Below, one piece after another: positions 37,685 to 48,208 of a DNA stretch of 64,000 bases. The notes beneath the pieces were generated by a model, which made no database searches, was not told the DNA's origin, and saw nothing but the letters and a program-made list of their open reading frames with translations. How positions within the stretch are numbered: position 1 is the stretch's first letter; every line of letters starts with the position of its first letter. The stretch is from Psychrosphaera saromensis (GTDB lineage: Bacteria; Pseudomonadota; Gammaproteobacteria; Enterobacterales; Alteromonadaceae): assembly GCF_002954545.1 (NCBI RefSeq), contig NZ_MSCH01000003.1, positions 2,705,991-2,769,990 on the forward strand, in the 5' to 3' direction. The position numbers and the translations under genes are program-made.

Positions 37685-38113
37685 ATGAAAATATTAGGTA
37701 TAGAATTAAACGCAAAAGAAGCTGTATTGTGTTTAATGGCATCAGAGTCAGGATTATTTAACGTTATGGAATGTCGTACTCGCGGCATCGAATTACGTGA
37801 TGCAGAAACAGCTGAAGGCGTTCGTGGCTTTCAATTTCAAATGATTAAATTGATTGACGATTACGCTATCGACAAGGTTGTGATCAAACAACGTCATGCT
37901 AAAGGTAAGTTTGCAGGCAGTACTAACAGCTTTAAAATGGAAGCGGCGATTCAATTAATCGACACAGTTTCTGTTGAAGTGATCCCAGCGACTGAGATTA
38001 AAGAAACGTTGAAGAAAAATCCATTGGATTACAACATGAAAGATTTGGAATTACGTAAATTCCAAGAAGACGCTTTTTATACTGCGTATACGTTTGCATT
38101 GCGTGATTTATAA
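37685..38113 (+). CDS. DUF3010 family protein
   Basis: 142 residues from the ATG at 37685, chosen because GAGG lies just upstream and MKILGIELNAKEAVLCL is the usual family opening; the ATG at 37661 would overlap the asnS terminator tail. The fold resembles an RNase H/actin-like domain (MKILGIEL strand, then a central KVVIKQR). No function is established. Confidence 0.82.
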   Translation: MKILGIELNAKEAVLCLMASESGLFNVMECRTRGIELRDAETAEGVRGFQFQMIKLIDDYAIDKVVIKQRHAKGKFAGSTNSFKMEAAIQLIDTVSVEVIPATEIKETLKKNPLDYNMKDLELRKFQEDAFYTAYTFALRDL

Positions 38114-38140
38114 TACGCTTTAAATAAAATCGTATTCAAT

Positions 38141-38167
38141 AAAAACCACTTATTTAAGTGGTTTTTT
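38141..38167 (+). terminator. Intrinsic terminator
   Basis: AAAAACCACTT, loop ATTT, AAGTGGTTTTT: an 11-bp perfect stem ending in T's, after the DUF3010 gene. Confidence 0.9.
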
Positions 38168-38207
38168 ATTGTCTTATTTTTAATATCAGTCAAAAACTAT
38201 ACAATGA

Positions 38208-38339
38208 AAACACGAGCCCAATCCTTTAAAATTAGCGCCTGTAAGTCCAAATATTTATACATCATTACAAAAAGGGGATATTAGCTCTGAGTTTTTAGAT
38301 GATTTAACTGAAATAGACAACAAAAAATACACTTTATAA
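38208..38339 (+). pseudogene. Possible gene remnant without a start codon
   Basis: This frame is open for 43 codons to a TAA and reads like ordinary protein (LAPVSPNIYTSLQKG, then acidic DDLTEID). There is no start codon in frame and a stop lies directly upstream. It looks like the surviving C-terminus of a decayed gene. The protein is not recognised. Confidence 0.3.
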
Positions 38340-38368
38340 TAAATAATAGAAGGGGGAAACCCCTTCTA

Positions 38369-39112
38369 TTAATGTCCTTTGTAATCGTCGTTTAGTATTT
38401 CATAAGCCGCATTTGAAGGGTTGTTAATGTTTCTTAGTGATATAGGAGTGTTATGATCTTGAACTGTTAGGTAATCATATCTTGGATGATTGGTTGAAAA
38501 TTCAAACTCTAACGGATTATAAAATGTAGGCACTTTAATACCGATTAAACCCATTAAAAAAGCAACGGTCATTAATAATAAATATGGAATATTCATTACC
38601 ATTTCATAAATTAGCAATAGCGGTTTTAATTGCAACACCGCTAAAATAATAGGCGTAATTCTTTCAAAAAAATTAGCCGTAAATCTATGTAATGGATATT
38701 TGCCGTCACGATCACCATAATTTGATTTTTCATCAAACTGAAAACGTAATTCTTTATTCCTATGTTTGACTAATAAATATTGTACAGGCCATTCTATAAC
38801 GTAACGAGTAATTGGCTTTAAAAACTCTCTAATCAAAAAAATAGGAACAGCCCATGAAACGTATAAAATTAGAGTATCAGTATCTACAAAAATAGATTTA
38901 ATGTAATTAACGTAATTCATGTAATACTTACTTTGCGAAGGCATATCATCTGCTTTAGTTACAAATATGATTAGTGCCCAAACTAAACCGTAAAATACAG
39001 GTAACACCACATTAAGTAATACAGAAAATTTTTTAAAATCAGCCTTCATGAATTCAAATAACCCTAACGGTTTCTTTGGTAATTCTGTTGTTTTATTTTC
39101 CATTTTATCCAC
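38369..39112 (-). CDS. Membrane protein, unknown, 247 aa
   Basis: 247 residues with about four hydrophobic segments (~35-52, ~80-95, ~150-170 and ~172-192) and charged ends. No domain is recognised. The ATG has no strong ribosome-binding site. It stands alone between a terminator and the SpoU-type methyltransferase gene. Confidence 0.6.
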   Translation of the reverse strand: MDKMENKTTELPKKPLGLFEFMKADFKKFSVLLNVVLPVFYGLVWALIIFVTKADDMPSQSKYYMNYVNYIKSIFVDTDTLILYVSWAVPIFLIREFLKPITRYVIEWPVQYLLVKHRNKELRFQFDEKSNYGDRDGKYPLHRFTANFFERITPIILAVLQLKPLLLIYEMVMNIPYLLLMTVAFLMGLIGIKVPTFYNPLEFEFSTNHPRYDYLTVQDHNTPISLRNINNPSNAAYEILNDDYKGH

Positions 39113-39293
39113 TTATTCACACCAATCTTTAACTTTCTTTCCACAGTCATAAGCAACGGCAAGATCTGTTTTTAAAATATTTTCGATTAAACTTATAAAC
39201 ATCCCCAACTATGCGAAAATATTTAACTCAATATAATAAAAACATATAATGAATTTTTTCAACTTCACTGTAAATTAATTAAGTTAATAAAAT

Positions 39294-39809
39294 CTATTTT
39301 ACCTTCAGTCGATTATTTGCATCGCGGCTTTCACGAATAAGTTTGTCATTTTCAATATTCAAGCTCGACTTAGCGACTCTGTCGTATAACACCACATTAA
39401 CAGACGCACCTAAATTCAAACTGCCATTGGTCGGCATAAAAACCACGTGATCCGCTTTATCGATAAGCTGCTGTTTTATTGAACCATCTTCTGGGCCAAA
39501 TACATAAAATGCATTATCTGGATGTTGAAACTCAGGTAAAGGCGTTGCCCCTTCTACCAAGTCTACGCATATTAGAGGGACACCTTCTGGTTTCTCTGCT
39601 AAAAAATCTTCAACATGAACCATGCCTATCTCATTATTTATATTTTGAGTATCGGTAGTGAATTTTTTAGCGCGGTCATAACGATTACCGGTATAAAGGA
39701 TCTCATTAGCACCAAAACAACCTGCGGCTCTAAGTACTGCGCCAACATTAGTTGGGCTTTTAGGATTGGTTAAACAAATTGTCACTTTATTAGTATTTGC
39801 AGATGTCAT
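39294..39809 (-). CDS. TrmH/SpoU-family RNA methyltransferase
   Basis: 171 residues: the minimal knotted SPOUT fold. Motif 1 NVGAVLRAAGCFGA (~18-31), motif 2 FGPEDGSI (~112) and motif 3 SLNLGASVNVVLYD (~135) bind SAM and define the family. The RNA target is not certain; it is not a close match to TrmL. ATG start at 39809. Confidence 0.85.
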   Translation of the reverse strand: MTSANTNKVTICLTNPKSPTNVGAVLRAAGCFGANEILYTGNRYDRAKKFTTDTQNINNEIGMVHVEDFLAEKPEGVPLICVDLVEGATPLPEFQHPDNAFYVFGPEDGSIKQQLIDKADHVVFMPTNGSLNLGASVNVVLYDRVAKSSLNIENDKLIRESRDANNRLKVK

Positions 39810-39842
39810 AGTTTGTTCTTTGTTTTTACGTTAAAGCAGTAA

Positions 39843-39866
39843 AAAGCCAAGCGGATGCTTGGCTTT
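39843..39866 (-). terminator. Intrinsic terminator after fadH
   Basis: AAAGCCAAGC, loop and GCTTGGCTTT, with a T-run on the minus strand, 99 bp after the fadH stop. Confidence 0.85.
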
Positions 39867-39964
39867 CGAATATAGGTAATTTTTACATTATCGTCTGAGT
39901 ATTGATAGCGGTAATTACATTTTATTATCGGATAAATAACAACTAAGTGACAATAGCCTAACGT

Positions 39965-41995
<2,031 letters not shown>

Positions 41996-42139
41996 TTATT
42001 ATTTTTTTAATTATTTTGTTACTCTAACCAACTACTGGTCGGACTTCAATTAAATAATTAGTTACAAAGCTGCTCTGGCAATATTGCCAAAATTATTTAA
42101 CAATAAGTTTAATCCAAATTACAAACTTTAGAGAACAAT

Positions 42140-44002
42140 ATGGAAAATCAAGTGAAAAGAAATAACAACTGGATTAAGGATTTACTAAAGGCTTGTTGGG
42201 GCGTACTTAGTTTTACTCGTACAGCCACGTTAAATCTCTTATTTCTCATATTAACAATATTCATTTTGATGGCTATTTTAGCCGGTGGTGAGCCTCCGGT
42301 TGTGGTGGAAAATGATTCCATTTTAAAAATGAATCTATCTGGTGAAATTGTTGAAGAGAAAACCTTTGTAGACCCTTATAGTGAATTTATGGCCGATGCA
42401 TTAGGCGATAGTGATTCAAGTCCAGAAATATTACTCACTGATATTCTTGCTACTTTAAAAGATGCGGCGGCTGACTCTAGAATTAAAGCATTAATAATTG
42501 ATGTTCAAAACCTAAGAGGCGGTGGTTTAAGTAAGTTACAAGAAGTTGGTCAAGCACTCGACAAATTTAAACAAACAGGTAAACCTGTTTTAGTTTACGG
42601 TGATTACTTCTCTCAATCTCAATACTATATTGCAGCCCACGCTGATGAAGTAATTTTACATCCTATGGGTGCTGTCGCTATTGATGGTTTTGGCCGCTAC
42701 CGTATGTACTTAAAATCAGCATTGGCAAAACTAAAAGTAAATACTCATATCTTTAGAGTTGGAACCTATAAATCAGCGGTTGAACCATTTTTACGTGATG
42801 ACATGTCTGAGCCTGCAAAAATAGCTAATCAACAATGGTTAAACGACTTATGGTCTGATTATAAAACAGACGTAAGCAAAGCTAGAGGTTTTGACCTTAC
42901 TAACTTTGATGAACAACTTGATGACTTGTTAGCTAAATTAAAAGACGTTAATGGCGACCTAGCCCAATTTGCCCTTAACAACTCTTGGGTTGATAAATTA
43001 ATGACTCATCAAGAATTTGATTTATACATTGATGAACAGTGGTTAGGACAAAAATCGAAAACCATTACGTTAAGCGACTACTTAGCTGCAACTAAACAAC
43101 CAGCTCTTGACCTTAGTGGTGATAAAGTTGGGATAGTGATTGCTAAAGGTACTATCTACAATGGCAGTCGTACACCGGGTGAAATTGGTGGTGATTCAAC
43201 AGCTAAATTACTGAAACAAGCTCGTGAAGATGATGAAATAAAAGCAATTGTTTTACGTGTAGACAGCCCAGGAGGTAGTGCATTTGCTTCTGAGGTTATT
43301 CGTAATGAAATAGAAGCGATAAGACAAAGCGGTAAGCCTATTATTGTTTCTATGAGCTCTATGGCAGCCTCTGGTGGATATTGGATATCTGCATCAACTG
43401 ATGAGATTTGGGCATCCCCTACTACTATCACAGGTTCAATTGGTATTTTCGGTATGTTAACCACATTTGAAGATTCTCTAGCAGAGTTTGGCATTAAGAC
43501 AGATGGGGTTGGCACAACTGAAATGGCTGGCTTTTCGGTAACTCGTTCTCTTAACCCTGTTATGGGCGAAGTTATTCAAACCTCTGTTGAGCATGGTTAC
43601 GACCAATTCATTGGTTTAGTGGCAAAAGAAAGAGACATGACAAAAGCCGAAGTTGATAGCATTGCACAAGGTCGTGTTTGGTCTGGTAAAAAAGCACTTG
43701 AATTAGGTCTAGTAGACAAATTAGGTTCTTATCAAGATGCAATTGACTCTGCTGCAACTCATGCAGACTTAACCGATTACCAAGTTAAGGTTATAAAGAA
43801 GAAGCTGTCACCTTATGAAGCATTTATGAATGACTTGTTTACAAGCTACGCAGTAAATTATGCTCCTAAAGTTACAACGACACATAACAGTAGCAGCATG
43901 ATGAGTGTTATTAATCGGATCATGAAAGAGACTCAAACCTGGACTGAATTGAATGACCCTGTTGGCATGTACTTATATTGTTACGAATGTGATGTGAACT
44001 AA
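42140..44002 (+). CDS. sppA: Signal peptide peptidase SppA, 67K type
   Basis: 620-residue inner-membrane serine protease that degrades cleaved signal peptides. One membrane helix near residues 28-46. Two homologous halves: the catalytic Lys lies in the first (YKSAVEPF, ~210), the Ser in SMSSMAASGGYWIS (~410). The length equals E. coli SppA. A terminator follows between sppA and ansA. Confidence 0.93.
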   Translation: MENQVKRNNNWIKDLLKACWGVLSFTRTATLNLLFLILTIFILMAILAGGEPPVVVENDSILKMNLSGEIVEEKTFVDPYSEFMADALGDSDSSPEILLTDILATLKDAAADSRIKALIIDVQNLRGGGLSKLQEVGQALDKFKQTGKPVLVYGDYFSQSQYYIAAHADEVILHPMGAVAIDGFGRYRMYLKSALAKLKVNTHIFRVGTYKSAVEPFLRDDMSEPAKIANQQWLNDLWSDYKTDVSKARGFDLTNFDEQLDDLLAKLKDVNGDLAQFALNNSWVDKLMTHQEFDLYIDEQWLGQKSKTITLSDYLAATKQPALDLSGDKVGIVIAKGTIYNGSRTPGEIGGDSTAKLLKQAREDDEIKAIVLRVDSPGGSAFASEVIRNEIEAIRQSGKPIIVSMSSMAASGGYWISASTDEIWASPTTITGSIGIFGMLTTFEDSLAEFGIKTDGVGTTEMAGFSVTRSLNPVMGEVIQTSVEHGYDQFIGLVAKERDMTKAEVDSIAQGRVWSGKKALELGLVDKLGSYQDAIDSAATHADLTDYQVKVIKKKLSPYEAFMNDLFTSYAVNYAPKVTTTHNSSSMMSVINRIMKETQTWTELNDPVGMYLYCYECDVN

Positions 44003-44077
44003 ACAAGATTAAACCATACCAAAGTATGATTTAGCTCAATTCAAGCTTGGTTTACAGCAAATTTGAAACTAGAATAC

Positions 44078-44106
44078 GCCCACTTATCCAGTGGGCTTAT
44101 TTTTTT
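44078..44106 (+). terminator. Intrinsic terminator of sppA
   Basis: GCCCACT, loop TATCC, AGTGGGC, then a T-rich tract. It overlaps a possible upstream extension of the asparaginase frame, which supports the later start for that gene. Confidence 0.9.
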
Positions 44107-44145
44107 CTACCGATTTCTGTCCGCTTACTAACATCGAGACTTCCC

Positions 44146-45180
44146 ATGACTTCAGACAAAAAACGCATTTATATCGCTTACACTGGCGGTACAATTGGTA
44201 TGAAAAAATCGCCTAATGGCTATATTCCTGTCGAGGGTTATATCACAGACGTATTAAATTCAATGACAGAATTGAATCGCCCTGAAATGCCTGAATTTAC
44301 TATTTCTGAATTTTCTCCTGTACTAGATTCCAGTAACATGGCACCTAACGACTGGCAAAATATTGCTAATGACATCCATAAAAACTACCACGACTATGAT
44401 GGATTTGTAGTATTACATGGCACTGACACTATGGCCTATACAGCTTCAGCCTTGTCATTTATGTTAGATAATTTAGATAAACCCGTTATTGTCACTGGTA
44501 GTCAAATACCTCTATCTGAAATTCGTTCTGACGGATTGCACAACTTACTGAACGCTTTATATATCGCAGCTAACTACCCTATCAGCGAAGTAAGTTTATT
44601 TTTTAATAATCGTTTATACCGTGGTAACCGAGCAACAAAAGCCGATGCTGATGGTTTTAATGCTTTTGACAGTCCTAACTTTCCGCCATTGATTAATGCG
44701 GGTATTCAAATAGATTTGAATTCAACCGCCCTAAACGCTAATAAAGCATTTAAAAACATTACCAATAGCTTTAACGTTATCAATATAAAAGATCAGCCAA
44801 TTGGCGTTGTCAGCTTATATCCAGGTATTTCACACTTGGTTATTAAAAATATTTTAGCTCAACCGGTAAATGCATTAATCATTCAAAGCTATGGTGTTGG
44901 TAATGCGCCAGAAAACAAGGCTTTGTTGAATGAAATCAAAAATGCCAACGAACGAGGTATCTTAGTGGTTAATAGAACGCAATGTCATCGTGGTAGTGTT
45001 GATATGGCGGGTTATGCAACAGGAAAGGCATTACAAGAAGCGGGTGTACTTTCTGCTTACGACATGACGCTAGAAGCTTGTCTAACTAAAATACATCATT
45101 TGTTAAGCCAAGATCTTCCATTTAACACAGTCAGAGAGTTATTTAGCCAAAGTCTCAAAGGTGAAATGACCATTAGTTAA
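44146..45180 (+). CDS. ansA: Cytoplasmic L-asparaginase I
   Basis: Hydrolyses L-asparagine to aspartate and ammonia. 344 residues from the ATG at 44146; the frame extends upstream to 44047 but that part crosses the sppA terminator and matches no family. The catalytic threonines lie in IAYTGGTIGM (Thr near residue 14) and LHGTDTMAYTASALSF (~90). There is no signal peptide, as in the type I enzyme. Confidence 0.94.
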   Translation: MTSDKKRIYIAYTGGTIGMKKSPNGYIPVEGYITDVLNSMTELNRPEMPEFTISEFSPVLDSSNMAPNDWQNIANDIHKNYHDYDGFVVLHGTDTMAYTASALSFMLDNLDKPVIVTGSQIPLSEIRSDGLHNLLNALYIAANYPISEVSLFFNNRLYRGNRATKADADGFNAFDSPNFPPLINAGIQIDLNSTALNANKAFKNITNSFNVINIKDQPIGVVSLYPGISHLVIKNILAQPVNALIIQSYGVGNAPENKALLNEIKNANERGILVVNRTQCHRGSVDMAGYATGKALQEAGVLSAYDMTLEACLTKIHHLLSQDLPFNTVRELFSQSLKGEMTIS

Positions 45181-45233
45181 TATTTATATAAGCTTCGTCG
45201 CATGGCTTTTTAAATAAAGGCCATGACGATTTC

Positions 45234-45485
45234 TTATTTCTTATTTCTTACAAGCCAAGCGTTTAATTGTTTTACTTGCCCACATTTTTGCGCTGCATAC
45301 GTTAACCGAATAGCATTACTTAAAATAGTACTGTCATCCCAATCGGTTAATTCACGAATTTCGTTCAAACACTGCTGAGCTTCTTGAGTTAAATAGCCTC
45401 GAACTTCTTTTTTTCCAAGCAACTCTTTCTTATCTCGATAGCGTTTTTGCTTCTCAGCGTTGGTTAATGCTATTTTTTTGTCCAT
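45234..45485 (-). CDS. Small basic protein, possible DNA-binding
   Basis: 83 residues. NAEKQKRYRDKK (~9-20) is a basic helix, followed by an acidic helix pair with DWDDSTILSNAIRLTYAAQKCG (~48-69), a pattern like ribbon-helix-helix or KorB-like small DNA-binding proteins. No family is certain. It is divergent from fabA, with the FabR-type palindrome between them. Confidence 0.6.
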   Translation of the reverse strand: MDKKIALTNAEKQKRYRDKKELLGKKEVRGYLTQEAQQCLNEIRELTDWDDSTILSNAIRLTYAAQKCGQVKQLNAWLVRNKK

Positions 45486-45514
45486 AATCTCAAATAATTA
45501 ACTGTTCGGAGTTG

Positions 45515-45538
45515 TTTAGCGTACAAGTGTACGCTAAA
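45515..45538. promoter_or_regulatory. FabR-type operator upstream of fabA
   Basis: AGCGTACAAGTGTACGCT (45518-45535) is a perfect 8-2-8 palindrome, extended to 11-2-11 by flanking TTT/AAA. It matches the known FabR (YijC) site, which represses fabA and fabB according to unsaturated acyl chains. It lies about 40 bp before the fabA ATG. fabR is not in the window. Confidence 0.85.
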
Positions 45539-45577
45539 TTAGCGACCTAATTTCTTGGAACTAGTATAAGTTTATTT

Positions 45578-46093
45578 ATGCCACAAAAAAACAGCTTTGA
45601 TAAAAACGATTTAATTGCATGTGGAAACGGCGAGTTATTTGGTGAAGGTAACGCACGTTTACCATCAGATAATATGTTAATGATGGACCGTGTTATTAAG
45701 ATCACCGAAGAAGGTGGGAAATATGGAAAAGGCGAAATTATCGCTGAATTAGATATTACTCCTGATTTATGGTTTTTCGACTGCCACTTTAAGGGTGATC
45801 CAGTAATGCCTGGATGTTTGGGACTTGATGCTATGTGGCAGCTTATTGGCTTCTTCCTAGGTTGGGCCGGTGGTCCAGGTAAAGGGCGAGCGCTAGGTGT
45901 TGGTGAAGTTAAATTCACAGGACAAGTACTGCCTACGGCTAAAAAAGTGACTTACCGTATCGACTTAAAACGTGTTATTAAACGTAAGTTATTTATGGGG
46001 CTTGGTGATGGCGTTGTTGAAGTAGATGGTAAAAAAATCTATGAAGCAAATGATCTGAAAGTTGGATTGTTTACTGATACCTCTTCATTCTAG
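45578..46093 (+). CDS. fabA: 3-hydroxydecanoyl-ACP dehydratase/isomerase
   Basis: Introduces the cis double bond of unsaturated fatty acids. 171 residues, hot-dog fold. [30 protein letters not shown] carries the catalytic His70 and Asp84 of FabA. The gene is next to rmf as in E. coli, and has a FabR-type palindrome in its promoter. Confidence 0.97.
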   Translation: MPQKNSFDKNDLIACGNGELFGEGNARLPSDNMLMMDRVIKITEEGGKYGKGEIIAELDITPDLWFFDCHFKGDPVMPGCLGLDAMWQLIGFFLGWAGGPGKGRALGVGEVKFTGQVLPTAKKVTYRIDLKRVIKRKLFMGLGDGVVEVDGKKIYEANDLKVGLFTDTSSF

Positions 46094-46142
46094 CTTGAGT
46101 CATATTTATAAAGCTCAATGAATGAAAAGCGAATGAAAAACA

Positions 46143-46170
46143 AAAAAGCCCGTTTAATTACGGGCTTTTA
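46143..46170. terminator. Bidirectional terminator between fabA and rmf
   Basis: AAAAGCCCG, an 8-base loop and CGGGCTTTT between the convergent fabA and rmf genes, with A- and T-runs on both sides. Confidence 0.88.
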
Positions 46171-46186
46171 CGTTAATGAATACGAA

Positions 46187-46360
46187 TTACTTAAATAATC
46201 CGTCGTTCTTATCTCCAATGGCCTCTCGCCATCCTCCTAACCACTGCGACTTACTTCCACTTTGCTGATATGGGCATGTCTCTCGGGAGCGTCCTGTAAT
46301 ACCAGCTTTATAACCCTGTGAATGTGCTCTATCTAACCGATCACGTTTCTGTCTTTTCAT
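46187..46360 (-). CDS. rmf: Ribosome modulation factor
   Basis: 57 residues. The protein begins MKRQKRDRLDRAHSQGY, continues through GRSRETCPY and ends WLGGWREAIGDKNDGLFK, which matches Rmf closely. Rmf turns 70S ribosomes into inactive 100S dimers in stationary phase. The ATG is preceded by GGAACTGCCA. Position beside fabA is conserved in gammaproteobacteria. Confidence 0.95.
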   Translation of the reverse strand: MKRQKRDRLDRAHSQGYKAGITGRSRETCPYQQSGSKSQWLGGWREAIGDKNDGLFK

Positions 46361-46500
46361 TGGCAGTTCCTTAATATTTTTATTTTTGGAATTTGTTTGA
46401 AAATGCGCATTGCCTTTAAAAGCAAAGCACAGCTATATGAATAGCCAAAAATTAATATTTGTTCAATGACTTTTTTGAAGGTTTTATGACAGAAAAAAGT

Positions 46501-46527
46501 AAGCCCATGAATGTCATGGGCTTTTTT
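46501..46527. terminator. Terminator between the DUF3466 gene and rmf
   Basis: AAGCCCATGA, ATG, TCATGGGCTT with a T-run on the plus strand and a weaker one on the minus. It separates the DUF3466 gene from rmf. Confidence 0.75.
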
Positions 46528-46542
46528 ATATAGAATGGTTAG

Positions 46543-48192
46543 TTATATAGATTTGCGTCTAATATACAAAAGAGTGCTTAAGAAAATAAGTAACATAGGC
46601 GTACTAGACAAGCCTTTGCGTTCATATTTATCGGCCTCATCTTCACTACAAGTCTCTATCTCACCTGATATTGGTGACAACAGAACTGAAACTGCTACTT
46701 GTTCCATATAAGCTTCTCCTGCTGAGTCATACAGAAAGTTACCTAGAGAGTCACGATATTCAACTAATTTTAATGCAGTGGCCGCTATTTGATTATTATT
46801 GTTAATATCTTTCATTTCAACAATTTCAAACTCAGAGTTACATCCAATTAAATCATTGATATCAAACAATTCTTTGGTATTAATATCATAAATAAAACCA
46901 TGCTTTCTACGCACTGTATCGGTTGTTACTTCATATTCAGCTTCTCCAACAACTTTACCTAAGTCATTAATTGCATTCGCTGAACTTTCCGCTGTCGTAT
47001 AAAAGGTCGTTGGAATTTGTAGTTCATCATTTAGAATGTCATAAACGAAAAATTCATCGTTATATGTACCATCGTAATAAGTTTGCACCTTGCCAACAAC
47101 AATATTAGAACTATTAATATCAGTGGCATAGCCTGCATCATACAAATCGTTATCAATAAGACTTTCAGTACCATCGGGACCAAACAATAGAGGTTGAGTT
47201 CTAATGTTTTCATCACTGTTTGGTATTTGACCGTAACCAACACCGACACCATCATCATTAACTGCTGTAATAATAGCTGTGTAAGTCCCAGTTTGAGTCT
47301 CAGTTGGAGTAAAAGCTAGTCCAAATTCGGTACTAGATAAAACCTCTCCAAAGTCATCAACTTGCCAAATATAAGGACGTTTTGTATATATCTCTCCACT
47401 GAGTTGTGTAGTCCAAACACATACTAAAAGCGGTGAACTCTCGTTCGTACAATCTGTTTCAATACTTGTTTGTGCAGCCTCTACCAGTGCAATAGAAGAG
47501 TAACCCGCAACATAACCAGAATCACTAATGTCAACCGCAGAGGTTACACCGCCATATTCGCTGAACGCTGGTTCAATATTTGTACCAACTCCATTTACAT
47601 AAACAACTGCACGAGTTTTATAGTCACGTTGCCAAAACCTTACATCTGTTGATATATTATCGTCACTTGTATAAGTGAAGTCGACTGGAATGAAAGGCGC
47701 TGAGGCTGTACCTACCGCAATATTAGTAGCGTTTATTGCTTTTAGTTCTTCAAGATTACTATGGGTGTAATCACCTAACTCTGAATCTTCAACATCCGTT
47801 AAAATCGCTAAACTAGTATCACTACCTGAACTAATAAATGATTTAGAGCTCCCTACTTTCTGGTAAAGAGGGTTTCCACTATATTCAGCTAATTCGTTCC
47901 CTAAACATTTTGTAGAGCTAGCATCAAAAATCCCGGATGCTAATTCGCTATCGGATAAACCGCAACTTGTTTTATAAGCATCTAAATATGATTCTAAATA
48001 AAATGGGAAATTGAAAGTATCACGAGTAATGCCGACCACAGTACCTGAGTCATTCAACCCCATAGAAAAGTGTTGTTTATACTTATCCAAAGGTGCAATT
48101 TCTTTGATCTCATATTGCGCGGCAAAGGCTTGACCCGATTGAGCTATAAATGCTGTTGCCAGCACTGACTTAATAAACAGTTTTGTGTTCAA
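46543..48192 (-). CDS. DUF3466 family exported protein
   Basis: 549 residues. A signal peptide (cleavage after AFA, ~24) precedes a beta-rich body with repeated turns such as GLNDSGTVVG, GYVAGYSS and AINDLGKVVGEA, the HAF-type repeats of DUF3466. The C-terminus has SSTPMLLIFLSTLLYIRRKSI: a short motif, one membrane helix and a basic tail, like GlyGly-CTERM or other C-terminal sorting signals, though the Gly-Gly is lost. It is next to uup and rmf as in Shewanella-type genomes. Confidence 0.85.
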   Translation of the reverse strand: MNTKLFIKSVLATAFIAQSGQAFAAQYEIKEIAPLDKYKQHFSMGLNDSGTVVGITRDTFNFPFYLESYLDAYKTSCGLSDSELASGIFDASSTKCLGNELAEYSGNPLYQKVGSSKSFISSGSDTSLAILTDVEDSELGDYTHSNLEELKAINATNIAVGTASAPFIPVDFTYTSDDNISTDVRFWQRDYKTRAVVYVNGVGTNIEPAFSEYGGVTSAVDISDSGYVAGYSSIALVEAAQTSIETDCTNESSPLLVCVWTTQLSGEIYTKRPYIWQVDDFGEVLSSTEFGLAFTPTETQTGTYTAIITAVNDDGVGVGYGQIPNSDENIRTQPLLFGPDGTESLIDNDLYDAGYATDINSSNIVVGKVQTYYDGTYNDEFFVYDILNDELQIPTTFYTTAESSANAINDLGKVVGEAEYEVTTDTVRRKHGFIYDINTKELFDINDLIGCNSEFEIVEMKDINNNNQIAATALKLVEYRDSLGNFLYDSAGEAYMEQVAVSVLLSPISGEIETCSEDEADKYERKGLSSTPMLLIFLSTLLYIRRKSI

Positions 48193-48208
48193 AATAATAC
48201 TACCTAAT

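Noticed and set aside
44047-44145. Longer N-terminus for ansA
   Set aside because: This stretch contains the sppA terminator hairpin and does not resemble asparaginase.
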